Shown piece by piece: positions 1 through 9,524 of a DNA stretch of 64,000 nucleotides. Location of the stretch: positions 496,001 through 560,000 of the forward strand of contig OW568884.1 of NCBI GenBank assembly GCA_938743325.2. Direction: 5' to 3'. The DNA is from Pycnococcus provasolii (Eukaryota > Chlorophyta > Pseudoscourfieldiophyceae > Pseudoscourfieldiales > Pycnococcaceae). Under the pieces are notes generated by a model. That model searched no databases. It was not told the origin of the DNA and was given only the letters and a program-made list of their open reading frames with translations. A program made the position numbers and the translations under genes. Positions within the stretch are counted from its first letter, which is position 1, and each line of letters starts with the position of its first letter.

Positions 1-734
1 ACGTCATCGTCGTGCCAACCGGAGGTGGCGGCTTGCTCGCGGGCATTTGCCTCGCCGCGAAAACAATCAAGCCTTCGATCCGAATCATTGCCGTGGAAGC
101 TGAGCGCATGCCGTCGTTCTCCGAGGCGATGAAAGCAGGGCATCCCGTCAAGTTGAAGCTCACGGGTGCGACGTTAGCCGACGGACTTGCCGTTCCTTGC
201 GTCGGTCCGACCAGCCTCGCTGTGGCTGCGCCTCTCGTTGACGAGTGCGTCACGGTGACCGAGAACGACATTGCCATAGCCGTGCTTCGTCTCATGGAAA
301 CTGAACACGTCGTTCAGGAAGGTGCCGGTGCCGTTGGCGTGGCTGCTGTGCTCGCGGGCGTCATTTCCGACATAAAGGGCAAGAACGTCGCCGTTCCTCT
401 GTGCGGCGGCAACATCGACACGACGGTGCTCGGTCGCGTCATCGATCGCGCTCTCGTGAGCGACGAACGGCTCGCACGCTTCAGCGTCGTGGTGAGCGAT
501 CGTCCCGGCGGTATCGCTCGGCTGACGCGTATTGTCGCGGATGCGGGTGCAAGTATCAAGGAGATTGAGCACGAGCGCGCATGGCAGCAGGAGGACTTGT
601 ACGCGGTTGAGGTGATTCTCACGGTGGAAGTGCGTGGCGGCGACCACCTGCGCGAGCTGCGCGATACGTTCAATGAGATCATCGCGAACAACGACGGGAC
701 GATCATCAGCTGGGGCTCGTACCGCGTCGAATGA
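1..734 (+). CDS. Threonine ammonia-lyase (medium form), 3' part
   Basis: This is the C-terminal part of a PLP-dependent threonine dehydratase; the 5' end lies outside the window, and the frame is open to base 1 with no in-frame ATG at the edge. The enzyme deaminates threonine (sometimes serine) to 2-oxobutyrate plus ammonia. The glycine-rich phosphate-binding loop PTGGGGLLAG is visible at the start, followed by IAVEAE and the second-domain motif CGGNIDTTVLGRVIDRAL. The last ~85 residues (RFSVVVSDRPGG to the stop) form a single ACT regulatory domain, which fits the 'medium form' architecture rather than biosynthetic IlvA with two ACT-like domains. No TGTAA poly(A) signal is seen just downstream. 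Family call is firm; substrate preference (threonine against serine) is inferred. Confidence 0.85.
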   Translation, partial: VIVVPTGGGGLLAGICLAAKTIKPSIRIIAVEAERMPSFSEAMKAGHPVKLKLTGATLADGLAVPCVGPTSLAVAAPLVDECVTVTENDIAIAVLRLMETEHVVQEGAGAVGVAAVLAGVISDIKGKNVAVPLCGGNIDTTVLGRVIDRALVSDERLARFSVVVSDRPGGIARLTRIVADAGASIKEIEHERAWQQEDLYAVEVILTVEVRGGDHLRELRDTFNEIIANNDGTIISWGSYRVE

Positions 735-828
735 AACGAAACGTAACGGCGAAAACTAATTCATTCTTTCTTATTCATGTTTTTACAAAGTGGCAATAAA
801 ATCCGTCACAAAATACTGCGGTTGTTGC

Positions 829-1500
829 TTACACTAGGGGAACACGGCGACGTTTGCGCCCATCCGTGGTGACTTTGACGTCGTTTTGCTCTTTCCAGCT
901 ACTGACAACCGCGTCAACATTTCGCGCATCGGCGAAGTGTTTGCGCGTGAGCTGCTCCGTGGCGCCGACAGTGAATTTGACGCGCTCGTCGTTCAGTACA
1001 GAGACTTCGACATCGACGTCGCCATCGATTTCGTTTTGTTTGTTCGTGACTGCCTCGGCGAGTGCGTTTGCCATGGAGTCGCCGACGACGAGCGTGAGCG
1101 TGAGCGCACGGTTATCGTTTCTGACAATCCAGTCACCGTCCAATCTTTTTCTCTGTATGTCAATTTCTGCGAGCGTCAGTGGTTCGAGTACAGATTCGTC
1201 ACAAGAGAGCGCGCCGTCTTGTACTAAACGAGAAAGCGACGAGCGTGCCTCGAGGGAGACTTGCGACGCTTTCAGGTTACTTTTCCGATATGCCGCTTCC
1301 CGACGGCAGTTAGCGGCATCCCGTATTTCCGCCTCACTAAAGTCTCGCCGCAAAGACGCGAGAGACTCCTCATTCTTCTTATTTTGTGCTCGCAAAGTCA
1401 AAGAACCCAGAGATTTCCGGAAACCAGGTGAAGAAACACGCCAAGAAACACGAACATGGGACGAACATGAACGTGAACGTAAATTGACGACTGGGTTCAT
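829..1500 (-). CDS. Hypothetical protein, charged/coiled-coil plus beta-rich C-terminus
   Basis: A 223-residue reading frame from the ATG at 1500 to TAA at 829. I do not recognise the family. The first ~40 residues are Arg/Ser-rich. The middle (LASLRRDFSEAEIRDAANCR and after) is charged and likely helical, and the C-terminal third looks like a small alternating alpha/beta domain ending in a basic RKRRR tail. The frame stays open upstream to 1611, but that stretch is made of a tandem DNA repeat, so I chose the downstream ATG. A TGTAA poly(A) signal (TTACA on the + strand near 784) lies about 45 nt after the stop, supporting a real transcript. A short coiled-coil plus globular layout is seen in kinetochore Spc24-like proteins, but that is only a thought. 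Confidence 0.55.
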   Translation of the reverse strand: MNPVVNLRSRSCSSHVRVSWRVSSPGFRKSLGSLTLRAQNKKNEESLASLRRDFSEAEIRDAANCRREAAYRKSNLKASQVSLEARSSLSRLVQDGALSCDESVLEPLTLAEIDIQRKRLDGDWIVRNDNRALTLTLVVGDSMANALAEAVTNKQNEIDGDVDVEVSVLNDERVKFTVGATEQLTRKHFADARNVDAVVSSWKEQNDVKVTTDGRKRRRVPLV

Positions 1501-1525
1501 CCTGAAGATCTTCCTTGGGCCAAAT

Positions 1526-1633
1526 AAATGACGCCACTGCGAAATGGATTCAAATGACGCCACTGCCAAATGACGCCACTGCGAAATGGATTCAAATGAC
1601 GCCACTGCCAAATGACGCCACTGCCAAATGACG
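1526..1633. repeat. Short tandem repeat (26/16-bp alternating units)
   Basis: Tandem copies of a unit beginning AAATGACGCCACTGC alternate between a 26-bp long form (ending GAAATGGATTC) and a 16-bp short form. It sits between the start of the minus-strand unknown gene and the TTAGGG-type array ahead of the Dus gene. Confidence 0.85.
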
Positions 1634-1718
1634 ACGCCGATGCAGCGGGAGAGAAAGAAGAGGAGACGAAATAATAATGAAGGGAAGGGAGGAGCCCCCA
1701 GGGGCGGAATCCGGATCG

Positions 1719-1788
1719 GTTAGGGTAGTAGGGTATTCGGGTTAGGGTTAGGGTTAGAACTAGGGTTAGGGTGTTAGGGTTAGGGTTA
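1719..1788 (+). repeat. Interstitial TTAGGG-type array 5' of Dus1
   Basis: About six TTAGGG-like units with small interruptions. The array ends about 90 bp before the Dus start codon, with the G-rich strand as the coding strand. The remainder of 1501-1880 holds only the tandem repeat listed separately. Confidence 0.9.
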
Positions 1789-1880
1789 TTATCATAGGGG
1801 CGGCGGCGCATCCACATGGGGTGGTGTGGCGTGCGGGGCTTTAGACGTTTTCTCGCCTAAGCTACTTTAACAAGTTTAGG

Positions 1881-3563
1881 ATGGTGGCTGATGAGCCGCT
1901 CTATGCTAACATGCAAGTGGAGGCCACTGAGAGTCGTGGTGCCTTACCCTCCTCTCAGAAGCTTAAGAAGAAGAGAAAACGCTCATCATCATCTTCATCT
2001 TCAAAAGCGTCTCTGGTCTCTTCAGTCTCAGCGTCAGTCTCAGCGGCCGACCTACTAGAAATACCTGGTTCGTCGCCCTTGAAGAAACACAAGAAAGAGA
2101 AGAAGAAGTCGTCTGAGAAGAAGTCGAAGTCGCAGTCGTCGTCGTCGAAGTCGTCGAAAGACAAGAAGAGAGAGAAGAAGGAGAAGAAGAAGAAGGAGAA
2201 GAAGAAATCTTCGTCTGGTGAGAAATCTAAGAAGAGAAGAAAACAAATTCTGCCGCCGCACAAGTTAAGGTTCGTCGTCGCGCCGATGGTGGGGGGAAGT
2301 GAGCTCGCGTTTCGCATGCTGTGCCGCAAGTACGGCGCCACGCTTGCATACACGCCGATGATGAGTGCGACGAAATTCGCACACGACGCCGAGTACCGCA
2401 AAGCGGAACTACAAACACACCCGACAGACCGGCCGCTTGTCGCGCACTTCAACGCGAACAATGCAAAGGACCTGCTCAGCGCGGCGAAGCTTGCGGCGCC
2501 GCACGTTGACGCCATCGACCTCAACCTCGGGTGCCCGCAGCGAATCGCGCACAGCGGGCACTTTGGAAGCTTCCTGCTCGGCGACGAGGACCGCGAACTC
2601 GTGCTTGGCATCGTACGCACGGTCGCTAAGGGCGTCGCGCCACTGCCCGTGTTCTGCAAGATACGCCTGCTCGACTCCACGGCGGCGACAGTTAAGCTGT
2701 GCGAGCAGCTGCGCGACGCGGGAGCAAGGCTGATTGCCGTCCACGCGAGACACCGCGTGCAGTACGACGGCAAGACGGGTCGCGCAGTGTCGCGGCAGGG
2801 GGCGGCGCACGTCGCGGAGGTGGCAGCAGTGAAGTCCGCGCTGGGAGACGACTTTCCGATCTTGTCGAACGGCAATACGCGCACGTGGGCAGACGTGGAG
2901 GCGAACTTGGCAAGTACGCGCGCAGATGGCGTGATGAGCGCCGAAGGTCTCCTCGACGACCCTGCGCTGTTTGCTCCCGGAGAAAACAAGCCCGACGCGT
3001 GTGCACTCGCGCTTGAGTACCTAGACCTCGTGGCGAAGCATCCTGTGAAGCACTCGACGGTGCTCTTCCACCTCCGCCGCATGCTACGCAATCCGCTGAC
3101 GAAATTTCAGCTCACGGAGGAGATGATGTCGGCGAAGAATCTCGAGGAAGCTCGCAGCTTGGCGCATCGCCTCGCGGGGTATGCCCGTGGAGATATGGGG
3201 TTCACGTACGACGCCGAGCGAGCGAAACGCGATCGGGAGGCGGCGGCGCGACGTAAGGCGGAATTAGGACGGCGAAGGGACTACGATGCGCGCATGCGGC
3301 GAAAGGCTGCGCGTGAAGGTAAGCCGATGGACTATTACCTTGAGCAGGGCGCGTCGCCGCCGACGTTGGCTCAGCTCGAGGAGGCGCGATCGTTGCCCGA
3401 AGAGAAGCGCTTAGGGTGGTGGAAGGAGCGGTTTTCGCAGCACTGCTTTGCGCACCACCTGCAAGCCGGCGGATGCCAGCGCGAGCGCGCGTGCGCCTTC
3501 TTGCACGCGGACCCCTCCAATGCCGGCGCGTCTGAGCCGTCGTGGCTGGAGGAGAAACCATGA
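1881..3563 (+). CDS. tRNA-dihydrouridine synthase, Dus1-like, with C-terminal CCCH zinc finger
   Basis: 560 residues. An FMN enzyme reducing uridine to dihydrouridine in tRNA; Dus1 family members act at positions 16/17 of the D-loop. A Lys/Ser-rich low-complexity N-terminus (about residues 25-124, probably nuclear/nucleolar targeting) precedes the Dus barrel (about 130-400). Visible motifs are VVAPMVGGSELAFR, then DLNLGCPQRIAHSGHFGSFL, whose GCPQxIAxxGHxGxFL pattern fits Dus1 and carries the expected catalytic Cys, then KIRLLDS, VHARHR and SNGNTRTW. A charged helical stretch follows. The C-terminus (about 521-548) has Cys-x9-Cys-x5-Cys-x3-His, a CCCH zinc finger. CCCH fingers are familiar at the N-terminus of Dus3, so this placement is unusual. 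No TGTAA is seen just after the stop. Confidence 0.88.
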   Translation: MVADEPLYANMQVEATESRGALPSSQKLKKKRKRSSSSSSSKASLVSSVSASVSAADLLEIPGSSPLKKHKKEKKKSSEKKSKSQSSSSKSSKDKKREKKEKKKKEKKKSSSGEKSKKRRKQILPPHKLRFVVAPMVGGSELAFRMLCRKYGATLAYTPMMSATKFAHDAEYRKAELQTHPTDRPLVAHFNANNAKDLLSAAKLAAPHVDAIDLNLGCPQRIAHSGHFGSFLLGDEDRELVLGIVRTVAKGVAPLPVFCKIRLLDSTAATVKLCEQLRDAGARLIAVHARHRVQYDGKTGRAVSRQGAAHVAEVAAVKSALGDDFPILSNGNTRTWADVEANLASTRADGVMSAEGLLDDPALFAPGENKPDACALALEYLDLVAKHPVKHSTVLFHLRRMLRNPLTKFQLTEEMMSAKNLEEARSLAHRLAGYARGDMGFTYDAERAKRDREAAARRKAELGRRRDYDARMRRKAAREGKPMDYYLEQGASPPTLAQLEEARSLPEEKRLGWWKERFSQHCFAHHLQAGGCQRERACAFLHADPSNAGASEPSWLEEKP

Positions 3564-3903
3564 CAGACTCCCCTGTACTGTACTACGATAATTTTAGTAT
3601 GATATCCTATCCTATCCTTGATTTAATTTTACACATTTGTATTTGGCCAACGTGCGAGAGCGGACGGAGTGCGCCAATGAACTCACAAGAAACAAACAGA
3701 GCAGAGAGTAAAGTTTAGGACGTCGTATCTATGGATAACTACGATAGTAGATAAGGAAGGAAGTTGAGATTAGGGGTAGGATTAGGGTATAGGGTATAGG
3801 GTTAGGGTTAGGGTTGGGGTGATTATTCGGGGTTCGAGTTCGGGGATTTTTTTCAATTTGTTCTCGTCGATCCGTGCTCAGTCAGTCCGTCCGTTTGAAT
3901 TGT
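3564..3903. other. Intergenic: TTAGGG-like array and recurrent CTACGATA motif
   Basis: This 340-bp gap between Dus1 and TTC1 holds two copies of CTACGATA (near 3582 and 3739) and a degenerate TTAGGG array at about 3768-3820, ending about 85 bp before the TTC1 start. A GATTATTCGGGGTTCG-like stretch follows the array and resembles the one after the array near 29,090. No gene is seen. Confidence 0.75.
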
Positions 3904-4776
3904 ATGGCGTCCGCCGCCGCCGAAGAAGAAGAAGTCGTCGTCGTCGCAGGTGCATGTGCATGTGCTGAAGAGCCTGCGCCCTCCTCCTTGGAGGCTGGTG
4001 GTGGTGCTCCTGGTGGTGCTCCTGGTGGTGGTGCTCCTGGTCGTGGTGGTGGTGATAGTGGTGGTGATAGTGGTGCTCCTGGTGGTGGTGCTCCTGGTGG
4101 TGGTGATACTGGTGGTGGTGGCTCCCCGGATGGTGCTCCTGCCTCCTCCTCCTCTCCAAACGACTCCTCTTCTGAGCCTTTAATAATCATTCCCACGCCA
4201 GAGCAAGACGCGGCGGCATCCTCGTTGAAAAGTCAGGGAAACGCACTGTACGCGCAGCAGAACTACGCCGACGCGCTCGCAAGCTACGTGTCCGCACTAC
4301 AGGAACTTCCGCCAAAGGCGTCGGGAACGACCGCGGCGTCCATACACAACAACACCGCCATGTGCCATATCAAACTCGAGCAGTGGGAAGACGCCAAGGA
4401 AAGCTGCACGCTCGCGCTCGCCGCCGAACCCAGCAACGCAAAGGCGCTGCTACGCCGATCGCTCGCGCGAGAACGACTCGACGACCTGCCCGGCGCACAC
4501 GACGACGCGGAGGCTGCGGTGCAAGCCGCGACAGCGACAGACGCTCTGCACACAGAGGCGAAGCGCACCGCCGCGCGCCTCAAGCCGCTCGCGGACGAGC
4601 GCAGAGAGGCGATGAAGGAGGAGGTGATGGGCCAGCTCAAAGACCTTGGCAACTCCGTCCTAGGCTGGTTTGGCATGAGTGTCGACGACTTCAAGGCTGA
4701 AAAGGACCCAAGCTCGGGATCGTACTCCATTTCATTCCAACCTGGCGGCGGCGGCGGCGGCGGCGGTGCCGCGTAA
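3904..4776 (+). CDS. TTC1-like tetratricopeptide repeat protein
   Basis: 290 residues from the first ATG (MASAAAEEEE); the frame is open a little upstream but without ATG. A long Gly/Ala/Pro low-complexity linker (about residues 30-95, GGAPGGGAPGRGGGDSGG-like) leads into three TPR repeats (about 105-205; KSQGNALYAQQNYADALASY, NNTAMCHIKLEQWEDAKESC). The C-terminal motif LKDLGNSVLGWFGMSVDDF and the GSYSISF ending match the TTC1/TPR1 family, a cytosolic TPR adaptor linked to chaperones in animals. TGTAA lies at 4807-4811, about 31 nt after the stop. It is convergent with the OTUD6-like gene, with only 43 bp between their stops, so the 3' UTRs probably overlap. Confidence 0.85.
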   Translation: MASAAAEEEEVVVVAGACACAEEPAPSSLEAGGGAPGGAPGGGAPGRGGGDSGGDSGAPGGGAPGGGDTGGGGSPDGAPASSSSPNDSSSEPLIIIPTPEQDAAASSLKSQGNALYAQQNYADALASYVSALQELPPKASGTTAASIHNNTAMCHIKLEQWEDAKESCTLALAAEPSNAKALLRRSLARERLDDLPGAHDDAEAAVQAATATDALHTEAKRTAARLKPLADERREAMKEEVMGQLKDLGNSVLGWFGMSVDDFKAEKDPSSGSYSISFQPGGGGGGGGAA

Positions 4777-4819
4777 TCGCAAAGAGTACAACTCTTGTAT
4801 TGTTGTTGTAACTTCATTT

Positions 4820-5767
4820 TTACTCGACGCTGTCGTAGTGCTCGCCAAGACCAAACGCGTGACGCATGTACACGACGGTGAGCGCGCCGTCCTCCGCAAA
4901 GTCGTCGCCGCAAACAACGTCAGGAGCGTCAGCACACACGACGACAATGCGCCTTCTAAGCGCCTGCGCGAGCGCCTGCAGCTCGACCTGACCGCCCCAC
5001 GCCGCTGTGTTCTCCACGCTATTGCAGTACTCGCCGTACCAGTCGTCGCCGCTCAGCCCGATCGCCTCGGCAGCGTCGAGTGCGAATGGCTCTAATGCGT
5101 CTTTATTTGCACGCAGCTGCGTTGCCGCAAGCTTTCTCAGCGACGTGTAGTCGTGAACGTCGCTTGCACCCACGCGCTCGAGCTGGTGCGATAGCGAGCG
5201 GTACAGGCAGTGACCGTCGCTTGCGATTTCCTTCCGTCTTAAGCCTCTTGCACCAAGTGCCGTTGCCACCGCCTCAGCCTCCATGGCTCGTGCGCTAGGT
5301 CCCATGGCGTCGATGGCCGCCTGTTCCGCTTCTCTTGCCGCAGCCTTGGCAGCCTCCTCCGCGGCTTTCTTTTCTCTCTTCTTCGCTGCCTTATCTTTCT
5401 TCTTCTGCGCCGCCAGTCGCTCTTTCTCCTGTTCATCCTCTCCCGACTGCTTCCGCGTCTCCTGCTCCTGCTCCTGCTCCTCGTCCTCCGCGCGTCGCGC
5501 CATTCGAGCGAGCAGGTCATCCTCGTCGGAGGAGTCACCGCCACCGTCGCCGTTAACTTTATCACCACCATCAGCAACTTGGCCCGATGTTACGTTCGCG
5601 GCGTTCGCTTGTGCGGCGCGCAACTCGTCAGCGTGGCGTGTGGCGATCGCCTCGTCGAGCGAGGGAATTTCCCACCGCTTCTTCTTCGGCAGCTTGGCCA
5701 TCGCCGCCTTGTGCGCGGCGAGCTCCGACGCGTGGCGCGTCTGCAGCGCCGTGAGCGCGTCCGCCAT
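4820..5767 (-). CDS. OTU-domain deubiquitinase, OTUD6-like
   Basis: 315 residues from the second possible start (MADALTALQTRHASEL); the longer frame to 5818 has no ATG. It is a cysteine protease expected to remove ubiquitin in the cytosol. The N-terminus starts with the helical segment LPKKKRWEIPSLDEAI, typical of OTUD6 proteins, followed by an acidic then Lys/Glu/Ala-rich coiled-coil (about 85-160). The C-terminal OTU domain shows the catalytic motif SDGHCLYRSL (Asp and Cys), then WGGQVELQALA, and ends with the catalytic His in GEHYDSVE. All expected catalytic residues are present. It is convergent with and very close to TTC1. It shares the gap at 5768-5954 with the CHAD gene upstream. Confidence 0.87.
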   Translation of the reverse strand: MADALTALQTRHASELAAHKAAMAKLPKKKRWEIPSLDEAIATRHADELRAAQANAANVTSGQVADGGDKVNGDGGGDSSDEDDLLARMARRAEDEEQEQEQETRKQSGEDEQEKERLAAQKKKDKAAKKREKKAAEEAAKAAAREAEQAAIDAMGPSARAMEAEAVATALGARGLRRKEIASDGHCLYRSLSHQLERVGASDVHDYTSLRKLAATQLRANKDALEPFALDAAEAIGLSGDDWYGEYCNSVENTAAWGGQVELQALAQALRRRIVVVCADAPDVVCGDDFAEDGALTVVYMRHAFGLGEHYDSVE

Positions 5768-5954
5768 CACCGGGAGAAGAATGAAATCCCCGATCGAAAT
5801 TCTCCATGGAACCCCCAAACGTCTGTGATCCTTTATCGGAAGGAAAAATACATCCGTGACTTATTCTTACTTTGTAAACATGCGGTAACATATTTTTTGT
5901 TGTGCACGGTAAACTTTACTTTTTTACTACTGTTTGACTAGTATTTGTTTCCAA

Positions 5955-7358
5955 TCAAGCCTTCACCGCCGCCTTCGCAGCTTTCCGGAAAAATCCTTTC
6001 TGTGTAACGATCGGCGCGCGTGCCTCCTCGAAGCTCTTCCACGCCTCCTTGTGACGCAAACGACACTCCGCGCGAAACGAACCGAACCACAGATCACTTT
6101 CGCCCAAAAAGTCGGACAGCTCTTCGACATCGCGCATCGTGCCCAGGGCATCCGTGCACGCCTCTAGCTGAGACGCGGCGGCTGTCAACGTAGACGCATC
6201 CTCCTCGCCTTGAGCGACGTGCGCAGCCGCAGCCTCGAGCACGTAGCGAGCGTCACGCGCTTGCTTTCGCAAGTCGTGCAGAGTCATCAGACGCTTCGGG
6301 TGCATTCCAAGAGGAGTGCCTCCCTTCTTATGCTTCATGCTCAGATACTTCCATGTGTAGTTCCACGCTTGTCGCTCACTGAGACTTGCCAATGTCGCGC
6401 GAATGTGTTTGCTCTGATTTTTCTTCACCTTGATTTTGCACTTCTGCTTCTTCTTCGGCATGGTCTGCACGTCGCACTCGTCGGCGGGAACGACATGACG
6501 AAGCGACTCGAGCGCCTTGTCGACACGAACCTCTGCGAGCGTGCGAAATGCCTTCCTCGCACGACGCTTACGCATTTCACTCAGTCGCACCGTTGCCTTG
6601 AGCAGTGCACGCCGCTCGGATTCTGTCAAGCTCATTCTACTGCTGTTCACGAGCTGATTGATTTCATCTGATATAACGTCCAGGTCGCGCACGTTACCCA
6701 GCTGTCTGATGCATCGACTGACGGTCGCGATGCCTTCCTTCACGCCAATCTTGCGCATGGCAACGCGAAGTCGTCTCATCGCCGCCCGTGCTTTTTTCAC
6801 GGCGAACGGCGAGCTTGTGCCCTCGCCTTCGTTGAGCAGACGTTCTCTCGTCGACGCGACGTAGCGCAGCGTCTCTTCGAGCGGCGACTTGTTGTTTGCG
6901 TCGAACGACGCCTTTTTGACAGAGGCGGCGGCATCGTCGAGTTCGGCGAGCAGTTGGGTTTGTTGCTGGACGGGCTGAGCGTTGATGTACACGAATACAC
7001 GCTCGACGAGCTGCGCCTTGTTTCCCGAGACTTTCATCGACTTCGTTTTGCAGAACGCCTTGAGTTTGACGACGGTCGTTGCTTGTATGCGTGCGTGCAG
7101 TAGCTGTGGCGGGTTGATTGAGAATTCGCTCACTGCCGCGTGAACGACATTGTCGTTGTCGTCGGCGTTGCTGTTGGTACGTACTTTAGGCTTAAGGTCC
7201 ACGACATCGCGTGGTGGCGTTGTTGTTGTTGATATCGTGTTGTCGTCATCATCTGCTTGTGTAGTTTCCTCCGGAGCAAGTTCTCTCAGTCGTTCGGAGA
7301 TGCTGTCTGATGGTGCTGCGTATATGTTTGAAGCTGCCGACGCTGACGAGTGACCTTC

Positions 7359-7391
<33 letters not shown>

Positions 7392-7562
7392 ATCGCTACG
7401 AAGCGAGACACGCGAAACGCCGGAGAACGACGATGACGCAGACTGACGACAAGATGTCAAGCTCAAGCCACTGCTGCTAGGACCCCCCTGTTGCTTCTTA
7501 AGAGCAACACGGCGCCAGGATGCACATTTTCGCCCTGAAAGCAATGAGACAAAAGTACTCAT
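5955..7562 (-). CDS. SAP-domain plus CHAD-domain protein
   Basis: 535 residues from ATG 7562. The N-terminus (MSTFVSLLSGRKCASWRRVA) is rich in Ser/Arg and could be an organelle transit peptide. A poly-Ser stretch follows. Around residues 157-195 is a SAP-like helix-extension-helix (VVKLKAFCKTKSMKVSGNK), a nucleic-acid-binding motif. From about 225 to the end is a CHAD domain: two helical halves with FAVKKARAAMRRLRVAMR, QLGNVRDLDV and, in the second half, LHDLRKQARDARYVLE and TMRDVEELSDFL, with the conserved basic/His pattern. CHAD domains bind inorganic polyphosphate. The SAP+CHAD pairing is noteworthy. A TTAGGG-type array (on the coding strand) lies upstream. I see no TGTAA after the stop. 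Confidence 0.8.
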
Positions 7563-8544
7563 CAATGATGGAAACTCGAAACACTGAAACGAAGCAAGAC
7601 CAATAGCGTGTAAATCAACCAACCAAACACTCTGGCGGAGAAATCAATGGCGGTTCGTTACGGTAGTGGGGCCCGCCCGCCGAGAGGAACAAGGGACCTG
7701 CGCCAGGTCAGCAACCCGAACCCTAACGCGAACCCTAACCCTAACCCTAGCCCTAACCCTATTGGGAATCTTCAATCTTGTTCTTGTTCCGTCGTTTTCT
7801 TTCCCTCGACTAAACTTAGTTATTTTCTTTTTTCTTGTGAACTCGACTTGTTGACTTTGGGCCAGTTGGCAGTTGGACCCACAAACAAGTCGAACCATGC
7901 GGCATGGGGCATCCTGACCAACCGACCTAAACTCCCGACCAGGCAAGGACAAGCCATCTCGCGGCGTCTGGCATGGTCCCGCGACGACGAGGATTCCGTG
8001 TTGTTGGTTGTCGTCCCCTACCTTTACGCGCAAACCAACCCTCCATGTGGGGGTGTGGCCTCTCCCTTCCAACCCAACCCAACGAAGCTTTTCTTTACAT
8101 ACACGGTCGTCGTCCCGTTCCATTCCGTTGTTGAATCAATAATCAGTCAATCTCCTCCTCTCTAGTCTCTCCAAGGTCGCGGAGGCTCTTCAAGTGGTTT
8201 CCGGACTTGCAACTCAACGTGTGCCCCCAGGTGGGGGTGTTCCTTCTTCCCGGGGGGGGGGGTAACCTTACCCTACACCTTTCAACCAACGGCACGCACG
8301 CATTTGTCATTTGTCGTCGTCGGCGGGTAATAACCTCTTGCTGTCTCTTAGGTGACCTTAAGGTTACGACTCCTCCTCCAGTCTCCTGCCTGTGTCCTGA
8401 GGCTCAGGAGGACTGCGGTGTTTCGTGTCTGTTGGCCAGCAGTTCGTTCTTTTCTGCAGGTACAGTACCTGTAGCTCTCTTAAGCTCGTACGTATCTCTT
8501 AAGCAGCTCTCTTAAGCCTTTTTCTCACACAGCAGTCTGCAGAC
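7563..8544. other. Intergenic region with CCCTAA array, no gene seen
   Basis: Divergent promoter region between the CHAD gene and centrin. It has a CCCTAA array at 7719-7764. Open frames here (for example 7647-8165 +) read through the array, start without a convincing context and show no domain, so I do not call them. A run of nine or more G at about 8251 and short Pro-coding stretches are the only other features. Confidence 0.6.
7719..7764 (-). repeat. Interstitial CCCTAA array 5' of the SAP-CHAD gene
   Basis: Six or so CCCTAA units with interruptions, about 160-200 bp upstream of the CHAD start. TTAGGG is therefore on the coding strand of that gene. Confidence 0.9.
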
Positions 8545-9205
8545 ATGTCGCTCGCCGCTCGGTCCGGGCTGTCGACGTCGCAGCGACGCACGCCAGGGGC
8601 GGGACAGGTGCCGACGCCGCAGAGCCGAGCGCCGGCGAGAGGGGGACCGCCGCGCGACTTGACGGACGAGGAGGTGCAGGAAATCAGAAGCGCGTTCAAC
8701 CTCTTCGACAGCGACCACAGCGGAACGATTGACTACCGTGAGCTGAAGGTGGCCATGCGCGCGCTGGGGTTCGCCGTGCGTGGCACGGAGGTGAAGAAAA
8801 TCCTTACGCAGTACGACGCGGACGGGAGCGGGCAGATCGAGTTTGACGAGTTCAAGGAGATTCTTAGGGAAAAAATGACGGCACGTTCTCCTGAGGAGGA
8901 CATGGCGCGCGCGTTCCAGCTCTTTGACGACGACGGCTCTGGCAAAGTCAGCTTGCGCAACTTGCGGCGCATCAGCCGCGAGCTCGGCGAGGATGTGGCC
9001 GACGCCGAGTTACGGGCGATGCTCGACGAGTTTGACGTCGACAAGGATGGAGAAATCGTGCGTGACCAAAAAAAACCTGATTTGGATACCTCCCAAACCA
9101 TAAAAACGAATCCTAACAAAAAGTAAAAACCAAAACACACACACACACACACACACACCGACACAGAGTTTCGTCGAGTTCAAACAGATTATGAGTGAGA
9201 TTTAA
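8545..9205 (+). CDS. Centrin, one 109-bp intron
   Basis: Centrin is the EF-hand calcium protein of basal bodies and flagellar/contractile fibres. Exon 1 is 8545-9057 (171 codons), the intron is 9058-9166 (GTGCGT...CACAG, phase 0) and exon 2 is 9167-9205, giving 183 residues. Exon 1 ends in DKDGEI and exon 2 encodes [12 protein letters not shown] then stop, restoring the fourth EF-hand exactly; unspliced reading runs into non-EF sequence. A likely branch point CTAAC and a (CA)n tract lie in the intron. Four EF loops are visible: [36 protein letters not shown] and [12 protein letters not shown]. Length fits centrins (about 170) with a slightly long basic N-terminus. No TGTAA close to the stop. 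Confidence 0.92.
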
Positions 9206-9355
9206 CATGAAACACACACACACATCGTTCGACTATACATGTTATGAGTCTTTAAAGGTACTTACGGCAGGAACGAACGGGGCCCCGGACATTTCATCAT
9301 GTCATGACATGACGCGTGGACCCGTCGTCCGTCCGGAGGAGGAACGCGCCCGTAT

Positions 9356-9378
9356 TAACCCTAACCCTAACCCTAACA
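9356..9378 (-). repeat. Interstitial CCCTAA array 5' of the VPS13-like gene
   Basis: Three perfect CCCTAA units and part of a fourth, about 150 bp before the ATG at 9525. Confidence 0.9.
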
Positions 9379-9524
9379 TTCCCCCCCGGGGGGGCGGCCT
9401 GCTTTGCTTTGCCAACTCTCCCTCCCTCCCCCCTTCGCCTATTCATATTCATTTCAGGCATCCCACCCCCGTCCCGTCGACGCCATGCCCGCCTAGCTCC
9501 TCACGCTCCCTTCCTTCTTGGCTC

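Noticed and set aside
1955-3091. A 378-codon open frame on the minus strand
   Set aside because: Antisense to Dus1; its poly-Phe/Asp/Ser stretches mirror the Lys/Ser codons of Dus1.
7647-8165. A 172-codon open frame on the + strand between CHAD and centrin
   Set aside because: It reads the CCCTAA array as NPNPNPNP and has no domain or start context.
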